In this document: piece by piece, positions 8,032 through 13,168 of the stretch | How positions within the stretch are numbered: position 1 is the first letter of the stretch | How the letters are laid out: every line of letters starts with the position of its first letter | Assembly (NCBI GenBank): GCA_001800095.1 | Contig: MGUT01000023.1 | Coordinates: forward strand, 17,603-31,856 | DNA from: Elusimicrobia bacterium RIFCSPLOWO2_01_FULL_64_13 | GTDB taxonomy: Bacteria; Elusimicrobiota; Elusimicrobia; 2-02-FULL-39-32 | DNA: 14,254 bases | Direction: 5' to 3' | The notes under the pieces: generated by a model | Databases searched by the model: none | What the model was told of the DNA's origin: nothing | Seen by the model: only the letters and a program-made list of their open reading frames with translations | Position numbers and translations under genes: made by a program

Positions 8032-8058
8032 TTTTCCGCGCCCCGATTTTGATAGAAT
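8028..8058 (+). promoter_or_regulatory. Extended -10 promoter of tatA
   Basis: The -10 hexamer TAGAAT is at 8053-8058, preceded by TG at 8050-8051 (extended -10). A -35-like TTGATT lies at 8028-8033 with a long 19-base spacer; it overlaps the polyprenyl synthase stop codon. The predicted start of transcription is near 8065, leaving a leader of about 23 bases before the tatA ATG. This is inference from consensus matching only. Confidence 0.55.
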
Positions 8059-8087
8059 GTCCTTAACCGCCGTTCAAGGAGACGAAC

Positions 8088-8288
8088 ATGTTTCAGAACC
8101 TGGGCATTTGGGATTGGGTCATCATCCTGGCCATCGTGCTGGTCCTTTTCGGCGGCAGGAAACTTCCGGAACTGTCCCGCTCGCTGGGCAGGTCCATCAG
8201 CGCCTTCAAGAAGGGGCTCAAGGAAGGCGAGGATGAAGTCAAGAAGGACCTGGACGGCCCCGGGACCCCTCCCGCGGACAAGCCGTAG
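8088..8288 (+). CDS. tatA: Sec-independent protein translocase TatA
   Basis: Pore-forming subunit of the twin-arginine translocase, which exports folded proteins across the cytoplasmic membrane. The product is 66 residues. It has a short N-terminus, one hydrophobic helix (about 6-21), the hinge FGGRKLPEL at 21-29, an amphipathic helix with Phe40-Lys41-Lys42, and a charged, Pro-rich tail. All are TatA/TatE hallmarks. The start is set by AAGGAG at 8076-8081, six bases upstream. No separate TatB is found in the window, so this protein may serve both roles, as in minimal TatA-TatC systems, unless tatB lies elsewhere. Confidence 0.93.
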   Translation: MFQNLGIWDWVIILAIVLVLFGGRKLPELSRSLGRSISAFKKGLKEGEDEVKKDLDGPGTPPADKP

Positions 8289-8329
8289 CCGCCGTTCCCC
8301 TCTGATTCCCCCCCTCATCTCCTCCCGTC

Positions 8330-9043
8330 GTGGAAGACAACCCTAAGCCGTTCCTGGAACACCTGGAGGAGCTGCGCGTCCGGCTCATCAAGGCCCTGGC
8401 GGCGGTGGCTCTGGGGGCCATGGCGGCATACCATTACGCCGACAGGGCGATCGGGTTCCTGTCCCGGCCGGTGGGCGGGTTCGTGTTCCTCGAGCCCACC
8501 GAGGCCTTCATGTCCCGCCTGAAGGTCGCCCTGGCCTGCGGCGCGGTCCTGGCGATGCCCGTCGTGCTCTATCAGGCCTGGAAGTACGTGGCCGTGGCGC
8601 TTTCTCCCGGGGAGAGGCGCCCTTTGTACTGGCTCCTTCCCGCCTCGTACGTCCTCTTCGTTCTGGGGCTGTCGTTCGGATTCCTCGTCCTGGTCCCGGC
8701 CGGCATCCGGTTCCTGCTGGGATATTCGACCCCGGAGATCCGCCCCATGATCTCCGTCGGGAGATACCTCGATTTCGTCGGAGCGGTCTGCCTAGCCCTG
8801 GGCGCCGTCTTCCAGATGCCCCTCCTGGCCTATTTCCTGGGACGGCTCGGCGTCCTGGACGCGAAATGGCTGGCGGAAAAACGGGCGGTCGCGGTGCTGG
8901 TCGTCTACGCCGCCAGCGCCCTCCTGACCCCCGGCCCCGACCCCGTCACGGCCATGCTGCTGGCCGTCCCCACCTACGCCCTTTTCGAGTGCTCCATCCT
9001 GTCCGCGAAGGCGGCCCGTCCGGCCGGCCCGCCTCCCGCCTGA
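8330..9043 (+). CDS. tatC: Sec-independent protein translocase TatC
   Basis: Multispanning core of the twin-arginine translocase that binds the RR signal peptide. The product is 237 residues with about six membrane helices. Signal-peptide-site features: FLEHLEELRVRLIK near the N-terminus and the Glu in ALSPGERRPLYWLLP. Further family blocks are AMPVVLYQAWKYV, FQMPLLAYFLGRLGVL and LLTPGPDPVTAMLLAVPTYA. GTG at 8330 is the first possible start, because the frame is closed by TGA at 8303 and holds no other start codon before it. It yields the normal N-terminus. The 41-base gap after tatA is almost all C and T, and no Shine-Dalgarno is visible. The C-terminal tail after the last helix is short and Ala/Pro-rich. 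Confidence 0.94.
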   Translation: MEDNPKPFLEHLEELRVRLIKALAAVALGAMAAYHYADRAIGFLSRPVGGFVFLEPTEAFMSRLKVALACGAVLAMPVVLYQAWKYVAVALSPGERRPLYWLLPASYVLFVLGLSFGFLVLVPAGIRFLLGYSTPEIRPMISVGRYLDFVGAVCLALGAVFQMPLLAYFLGRLGVLDAKWLAEKRAVAVLVVYAASALLTPGPDPVTAMLLAVPTYALFECSILSAKAARPAGPPPA

Positions 9044-9054
9044 ATTGTGGCGGG

Positions 9055-9101
9055 AAAAAATATTGCCCCTCTGTCCGGAACCGGCTGTTTTTTGATATAA
9101 T
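9055..9101 (+). promoter_or_regulatory. Promoter of the rpsB-tsf cluster: UP-like tract plus perfect extended -10
   Basis: TATAAT at 9096-9101 is a perfect -10, preceded by TG at 9093-9094 (extended -10). The region 16-18 bases upstream is a poor -35 (best TGTCCG at 9072-9077). An A/T-only tract, AAAAAATATT at 9055-9064, would lie at about -53 to -44 from a start near 9108; this is the position of an UP element. The combination fits a strong promoter for translation genes. Consensus-based inference. Confidence 0.7.
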
Positions 9102-9107
9102 ACCTGC

Positions 9108-9247
9108 TTCCAACCGGGAGGATAGGGACGCGTCCCGGAGAGAGCCGTTCCGCGGTCCCAAAGGAGAACCCATGACAGGCAAACATTCAAATCAAGCCGC
9201 ATGCCGTCCGGCGCGGACGTCCGCCCCGATGAGGTCCAGGTAAGGGA
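9108..9247 (+). promoter_or_regulatory. Structured 5' leader of rpsB
   Basis: Predicted leader of about 140 bases between the promoter and rpsB. Its first half can fold as an interrupted hairpin at 9125-9159. The outer stem is GGGAC (9125-9129) with GTCCC (9155-9159), then CG/CG. The inner stem is CGGAG (9136-9140) with TTCCG (9148-9152), closing a 7-base loop. The Shine-Dalgarno of the upstream ORF follows at once at 9160. A second perfect hairpin, CGTCCG-GCG-CGGACG at 9205-9219, lies inside that ORF. rpsB leaders are known autoregulatory sites for S2 in enterobacteria; whether this leader acts likewise is unknown. Pairings were found by eye with no energy calculation. Confidence 0.45.
9172..9243 (+). 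CDS. Putative 23-residue leader peptide upstream of rpsB
   Basis: Short ORF, ATG at 9172 to TAA at 9241-9243, reading MTGKHSNQAACRPARTSAPM followed by Arg-Ser-Arg. It has the strongest ribosome binding site of the region, AAAGGAG at 9160-9166, five bases upstream. Its stop lies four bases before the rpsB ATG in another frame, an arrangement suited to termination-reinitiation coupling. The sequence is polar and basic (four Arg, one Lys, one His) with no membrane segment or known domain. I do not recognise it. It could be a regulatory leader peptide, or a chance ORF whose Shine-Dalgarno has another role. It is real as an ORF with good signals; translation is unproven. Confidence 0.45.
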   Translation: MTGKHSNQAACRPARTSAPMRSR

Positions 9248-10138
9248 ATGACGAATATCTCGATGAAAAGTCTTTTGGAAGCGGGGGTCCACTTCGGGCA
9301 CCAGACCCGCAGTTGGAACCCGAAGATGGCCAAGTACATATTCGGATCCCGGAACAATATCCACATCATCGATCTTTCCAAGACCGTCAAGGAACTCAAG
9401 AAAGCCCTGAAATTCCTGCGCGATACCGTCCAGGAAGGCGGGACCGTGCTCCTGGTGGGGACGACCAAGCAGTCGCAGGAGGCCATCACCGACACCGCCC
9501 AGAAGACGGGATGCCCCTACATCAAGGAACGCTGGCTCGGCGGAACCCTCACCAACTTCAACACCATCCAGAAGTCCATCGCCCGCCTCAAGGAGATCGA
9601 AAGGATGAAGACGGAGAAGATCCTCGACGTCCTGAACAAGAAGGAGCGGGCGCGCCTGGAGAAGGTCCGGGTGCGCCTGGAGAAATCCTTGAGCGGGGTC
9701 AAGGACATGGCCGAGCTCCCTTCCACCATGTTCATCATCGACCCCATGATCGAGATGACCGCCGTGCTCGAGGCCAGGAAGATGGAGATCCCCATCGTCG
9801 CCATCAGCGACACCAACTGCGATCCCGACCTCATCGATTATCCCATCCCCGGCAATGACGACGCCATCCGCTCCGTCAAGCTTTTCTGCGGGTACGTCGC
9901 CGACGCCATCCTGGAGGGCAAGGCGCTGGCCGAAAAGAACAGGCAGGAAAAGCTCGCCCAGGTCAAGAAGGAGGAAGAGGCGTCCGGCGGGAGCCTTCCC
10001 GAGGCGCCGGTCGCTCCCGCCGAAGCCGGCTCCGGAACGGACCCGGCCGGGACCTTCGCTCCCGCGGGAGAGGGCGTTCCCGGCGCCGCCCGGTTCGGAG
10101 AAGCGGTGGTCCGGTCCGGCTCCGCCGGGCCGTCCTGA
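9248..10138 (+). CDS. rpsB: 30S ribosomal protein S2
   Basis: Protein of the small ribosomal subunit, bound near the platform and needed for S1 docking. The product is 296 residues against 241 in E. coli. The conserved core is clear: MKSLLEAGVHFGHQTRSWNP with KMAKYIFG, VLLVGTTKQSQEAI, RWLGGTLTNFNTI, and DLIDYPIPGNDDAIRSVKLF. The core ends near residue 226. The remaining about 70 residues are a charged helix-like stretch (KEEEAS) and then a low-complexity Gly/Ala/Pro/Ser tail, encoded in the same frame. The start ATG at 9248 gives the standard N-terminus. Its own ribosome binding site (AGG at 9238-9240 or AAGGG close to the ATG) overlaps the end of the upstream ORF and is weaker than that ORF's site. 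Confidence 0.97.
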   Translation: MTNISMKSLLEAGVHFGHQTRSWNPKMAKYIFGSRNNIHIIDLSKTVKELKKALKFLRDTVQEGGTVLLVGTTKQSQEAITDTAQKTGCPYIKERWLGGTLTNFNTIQKSIARLKEIERMKTEKILDVLNKKERARLEKVRVRLEKSLSGVKDMAELPSTMFIIDPMIEMTAVLEARKMEIPIVAISDTNCDPDLIDYPIPGNDDAIRSVKLFCGYVADAILEGKALAEKNRQEKLAQVKKEEEASGGSLPEAPVAPAEAGSGTDPAGTFAPAGEGVPGAARFGEAVVRSGSAGPS

Positions 10139-10142
10139 CGCT

Positions 10143-10158
10143 TCCGGCGCGAACCGGA
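10143..10158 (+). promoter_or_regulatory. Small hairpin in the rpsB-tsf gap
   Basis: TCCGG (10143-10147) and CCGGA (10154-10158) can pair around a 6-base loop within the 49-base gap between rpsB and tsf. No U-run follows, so it is not a standard terminator. The downstream arm can alternatively pair, as CCGGACC (10154-10160), with either of two overlapping GGTCCGG copies (10108-10114, 10113-10119) in the end of rpsB. It might tune the S2 to EF-Ts ratio. Weak evidence. Confidence 0.25.
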
Positions 10159-10175
10159 CCCGGATCATGATCACA

Positions 10176-10182
10176 GGGGAGG
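10176..10182 (+). promoter_or_regulatory. Shine-Dalgarno that decides the tsf start
   Basis: GGGGAGG at 10176-10182 lies five bases before GTG at 10188. This supports GTG over the in-frame ATG at 10167, which has no purine-rich site upstream and would add seven residues not seen in EF-Ts. Confidence 0.75.
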
Positions 10183-10187
10183 ACAAG

Positions 10188-11084
10188 GTGTCATCCATCA
10201 CTCCGCAGCAGGTTCAAAAATTGCGCGAAAGGAGCGGCGCCGGCTTCATGGACTGCAAACGCGCCCTCGAGAGTTCCGGGGGCGACCTGGATAAAGCCAT
10301 CCAGTTCCTAAGAGAGAAGGGCAAGGCCTCCGCGGCCCAGAAATCCGGACGCGTCACCGGCCAGGGCCTGGTCTGCGCCTGGCTGGACCCGGACTTGAAA
10401 AAAGGAAGCCTGGTCGAGCTCAACTGCGAAACGGATTTCGTCGCCCGCACCGAGGATTTCCAGTCCCTCGCCCTGCGGCTCGCGAAGCTCTCGGTCGAGA
10501 AGAACGCCGGGGACGCGGCCGCGCTCCTGGCCCAGACGCTCGACTCCAGGGAGACCGTGGAGAGCGCCCTCAAGGAAAAAGTGGCCAAACTCGGCGAGAA
10601 CATCCAATTGAGAAAGGCCGTCCTCCTCGGGGAGGGAGCGAACGGTTCCCTGATCGGGCATTACATCCATAACCCCCTGGAAAAGGCCCCGCAATGCGGG
10701 AGCCTCGGGGTCCTCGTCCAGCTGGATTCGGCCGCCTCTCCGGGCGAGACGGCCGAACTGCTGAAGGAACTGTGCATGCAGGTGGCGGCCGTTCCGCCCA
10801 AATGGGTGGGCAAGTCCGACGTCCCCCCCGCCGTCGTCGAGAAGGAGAAGGCCATCTATCAGGAGCAATGCAGACAATCCGGCAAGCCGGAAAAGGCCTG
10901 GGACAAGATCATCGAGGGCAAGCTCGCCGACTTCTACCGCAGCTTCTGCCTCATGGAGCAGCCGCACGTCCGGGACGCTTCCGGCAGGACCCCGATCCGC
11001 GTCCTGGTCGAAAAGACCTCCGCCCAGACGGGCAAAAAAATAGAGATCAAGTCATTCGTCCGGTTCAAACTGGGCGAGGAATAG
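10188..11084 (+). CDS. tsf: Translation elongation factor Ts
   Basis: Guanine nucleotide exchange factor that releases GDP from EF-Tu in the cytoplasm. The product is 298 residues from GTG. Domains in order: an N-terminal UBA-like segment (residues about 3-50) with VQKLRERSGAGFMDCKRAL; the core with the EF-Tu-contacting Thr82-Asp83-Phe84-Val85 in ELNCETDFVAR; then the second subdomain with GANGSLIGHYIH, LGVLVQLDS and LCMQVAA; and a C-terminal region ending FVRFKLGEE. Length and motif positions match E. coli EF-Ts (TDFV at 80-83). It follows rpsB as in most bacteria and is followed after four bases by pyrH. Confidence 0.97.
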   Translation: MSSITPQQVQKLRERSGAGFMDCKRALESSGGDLDKAIQFLREKGKASAAQKSGRVTGQGLVCAWLDPDLKKGSLVELNCETDFVARTEDFQSLALRLAKLSVEKNAGDAAALLAQTLDSRETVESALKEKVAKLGENIQLRKAVLLGEGANGSLIGHYIHNPLEKAPQCGSLGVLVQLDSAASPGETAELLKELCMQVAAVPPKWVGKSDVPPAVVEKEKAIYQEQCRQSGKPEKAWDKIIEGKLADFYRSFCLMEQPHVRDASGRTPIRVLVEKTSAQTGKKIEIKSFVRFKLGEE

Positions 11085-11088
11085 TCCA

Positions 11089-11811
11089 GTGGCGACCGCT
11101 CCGCGGCTTCCCAAGAGGGTCGTGCTGAAGCTCTCCGGACAGTCCCTGGCCGGCCCCATGCGCTGGGGCATCGATCTCAAGTCCCTTTTCGCCATAGCGC
11201 GCGAATTGAAATACGCCCACGACGACAAGGTCCAGGTCGGGATCGTGGTGGGCGGCGGGAACATCTGGCGGGGAGGCCGGGACCAGGGCCTCCAGCTCGA
11301 CAGGGTGATCGCCGACAACATGGGCATGCTCGCCACCATCATCAACGCCCTGGCCCTGCAGGACGCCTGCGAGCAGGTCGGCGTCCACACCCGGGTGCTC
11401 TCGGCGGTGGAAGTGGCCAAGGTCGCCGAGCCTTTCATCCGCCGGCGCGCCATCCGGCATCTGGAGAAAGGGCGGATGGTGATCTTCGCGGCGGGGACGG
11501 GCAATCCTTATTTTTCCACGGACACGGCCGCCGCCCTGCGCGCGGTCGAGATCGGGGCGGACCTCCTCTTGAAAGCCACCCGCGTCGACGGCGTCTATTC
11601 CGACGATCCCGCCAAGAACCCCAAGGCCAGAAGGTTCAAGTCCATCAGCCATCAGGACGCGATCCAAAAGAAGCTCAAGATCATGGACACCTCGGCCCTC
11701 GCCCTCTGCCAGGAACACCGCCTTCCCATCCGGGTGTTCGACATGACCGTGCCCGGGAACATCCGCCGGGCCCTGCGCGGAGATTCTTTGGGGACCCTCC
11801 TCGGGAACTGA
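11089..11811 (+). CDS. pyrH: UMP kinase
   Basis: Phosphorylates UMP to UDP with ATP; hexameric amino acid kinase family enzyme of pyrimidine synthesis. The product is 240 residues. Recognised motifs: VVLKLSGQSL (P-loop-like Lys14), GIVVGGGNIWRG, ADNMGMLATIINALALQDA, FAAGTGNPYFSTDTAAALRA, the Lys/Asp block LLKATRVDGVYSDDP, and IMDTSALALC. The GTG start at 11089 is preceded by GAGGA at 11076-11080, eight bases upstream and inside the tsf end. Its stop shares one base with the frr ATG (TGATG), so the two are coupled. No unusual residues noticed except Gln in LSGQSL, where Glu is common. Confidence 0.97.
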   Translation: MATAPRLPKRVVLKLSGQSLAGPMRWGIDLKSLFAIARELKYAHDDKVQVGIVVGGGNIWRGGRDQGLQLDRVIADNMGMLATIINALALQDACEQVGVHTRVLSAVEVAKVAEPFIRRRAIRHLEKGRMVIFAAGTGNPYFSTDTAAALRAVEIGADLLLKATRVDGVYSDDPAKNPKARRFKSISHQDAIQKKLKIMDTSALALCQEHRLPIRVFDMTVPGNIRRALRGDSLGTLLGN

Positions 11812-12368
11812 TGGGCGCTCCGGGCATGGAAAAGTTCGAGGACATGATGAAGAAGGTCATCGCGCGCCTGCAGTCCGAGCTGGCCTCTCTGCGCACCGGC
11901 CGGGCCAACCTCTCTCTGGTGGAGGGCATCAAGGTGTCCTATTACGGCTCCCTCCTCCCCATCAACCAGGTGGCGAACCTCTCGGTGGCGGACGGGAGGA
12001 CGCTGGAGATCAAGCCCTGGGACAAGGAAGGCCTCCAGGCCGCGGAGCAGGCCATCCTCAAGTCGGACCTGGGCGTCACCCCGCTGAACGACGGCAAATT
12101 GCTCCGGATCGTGCTCCCGGCCCCGACGGAAGAAAGGCGGAAGGAGCTCGTGCGTTCGGTCAAAAAGCAGGCGGAGGAGTTCCGGGTCGCCCTGCGCAAC
12201 GTCCGGCGCGACGCTCTTGAGGAAATGAAAAAGTCGGAAAAGGATAAAAAGATCTCCGAGGACGATCTGCGCCGCGGCGAACAGGACATCCAGAAGCTGA
12301 CCGATCACTACGTCAAGAACGTGGACGTCCTGCTGGCGGCGAAAGAAAAAGAGATCCTCGAGGTTTGA
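11811..12368 (+). CDS. frr: Ribosome recycling factor
   Basis: Splits post-termination ribosomes together with EF-G. The product is 185 residues, the same as E. coli RRF. Residue numbering matches too: Arg28-Thr29-Gly30-Arg31-Ala32 in the domain I helix, and RNVRRD at 129-134 with the functional Arg132. The domain II beta region (YYGSLLPINQVANLSVADGR) is normal. These matches support the ATG at 11811 over the second Met at codon 6. The C-terminal helix ends LLAAKEKEILEV. The last codons overlap the proposed TTG start of uppS. Confidence 0.97.
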   Translation: MGAPGMEKFEDMMKKVIARLQSELASLRTGRANLSLVEGIKVSYYGSLLPINQVANLSVADGRTLEIKPWDKEGLQAAEQAILKSDLGVTPLNDGKLLRIVLPAPTEERRKELVRSVKKQAEEFRVALRNVRRDALEEMKKSEKDKKISEDDLRRGEQDIQKLTDHYVKNVDVLLAAKEKEILEV

Positions 12369-13168
12369 CGGTCTTTGTGTCTCTCGCTTCCAAGCCTCCG
12401 TCCGCGTCCTCCCCTCGTCCCGGCCCGCTGACTCCGCCCCGCGCCGGCTCCCGCGAAGCCGAGCTCCTGCGCCGCATCGACCGGAACAAGGTCCCCAGGC
12501 ACATCGCCATCATCATGGACGGGAACGGCCGCTGGGCCCAGAGACGGGGCCTGGCGCGCATCTTCGGCCACCGGGCCGGCACCAAGACCGTGCGCGAGAT
12601 CATACGGGCCTCGGGCGAGCTGGGGTTGGAGGTCCTGACCCTTTACGCCTTTTCCACGGAGAACTGGGTCCGCCCCAAGACGGAGGTCAGGGCCCTGATG
12701 GAACTTTTGAGCGCGATGCTCCGGAGCGAAGTGGAGGAGCTGGACCGGAGCCGCGTCCGGCTCCGGGCCATCGGCAGATTGGAGGGCCTGCCCGCCGCCG
12801 TGCGCCAGGAACTGGAGCGCGCGATCCGGAAACTCTCCGGGAACCGCGGGCTGATCGTGAATCTGGCCCTGAATTACGGGGGCCGGCAGGAGATCGTGGA
12901 CGCGGTGAACAAGATCATCCGGTCCGGCGTCAGGGAAGTCGGCGAGGACGAGTTCTCCCGGAACCTGTACACGGCGGAGCTGCGGGACCCGGACCTGATG
13001 ATCCGCACGTCCGGTGAGCAGAGGATCTCCAACTTCCTCCTCTATCAGCTGGCCTACTCCGAGCTCTATGTCACCAGGACCCTCTGGCCGGATTTCAAGA
13101 GGGAGGACTTTTACGACGCCATCCTGGACTTTCAGGGCAGGCAGAGGCGTTTCGGAGGCTCGGCCTGA
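12365..13168 (+). CDS. uppS: Undecaprenyl diphosphate synthase (cis-prenyltransferase)
   Basis: Adds cis isoprene units to farnesyl diphosphate to make the C55 carrier lipid precursor for peptidoglycan and other envelope glycans. The product is 267 residues if it starts at TTG 12365. The catalytic Asp52 lies in HIAIIMDGNGRWAQ, followed by RIFGHRAGTKTVREI, YAFSTENWVRPKTEV, LNYGGRQEIVDAVNKI and the IPP-binding RTSGEQRISNFLLYQLAYSE. TTG overlaps the frr stop (TTGA); GTG at 12377 is the alternative start, and no in-frame ATG occurs before the catalytic motif. About 37 Pro/Ser/Arg-rich residues precede the conserved domain, somewhat longer than usual, so the exact start is uncertain. The stop shares one base with cdsA. 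Confidence 0.95.
   Translation: MTVFVSLASKPPSASSPRPGPLTPPRAGSREAELLRRIDRNKVPRHIAIIMDGNGRWAQRRGLARIFGHRAGTKTVREIIRASGELGLEVLTLYAFSTENWVRPKTEVRALMELLSAMLRSEVEELDRSRVRLRAIGRLEGLPAAVRQELERAIRKLSGNRGLIVNLALNYGGRQEIVDAVNKIIRSGVREVGEDEFSRNLYTAELRDPDLMIRTSGEQRISNFLLYQLAYSELYVTRTLWPDFKREDFYDAILDFQGRQRRFGGSA

Noticed and set aside
8780..8840. Gln in FQMPLL of TatC where E. coli has Glu170
   Set aside because: From memory of the family, Gln at this position is common among TatC proteins, so it is not a meaningful deviation.
9049..9069. GGCGGG-AAAAAATATT-GCCCC as an operator or hairpin
   Set aside because: Only three contiguous pairs can form. The A/T tract is better explained as an UP-like element.
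9071..9093. Possible rho-independent terminator after tatC (CCGG-AA-CCGG followed by six T)
   Set aside because: The usable stem is only three base pairs once a loop is allowed, and the T-run belongs to the promoter core of rpsB. Too weak to call.
10167..10190. ATG at 10167 as the tsf start
   Set aside because: It lacks a Shine-Dalgarno and adds seven residues outside the EF-Ts family start. GTG at 10188 has GGGGAGG at ideal spacing.
8792..10201. 469-codon minus-strand frame spanning the end of tatC, the rpsB promoter region and rpsB
   Set aside because: It crosses the obvious + strand promoter and leader and is antisense to conserved S2 motifs. Composition is that of a shadow frame.
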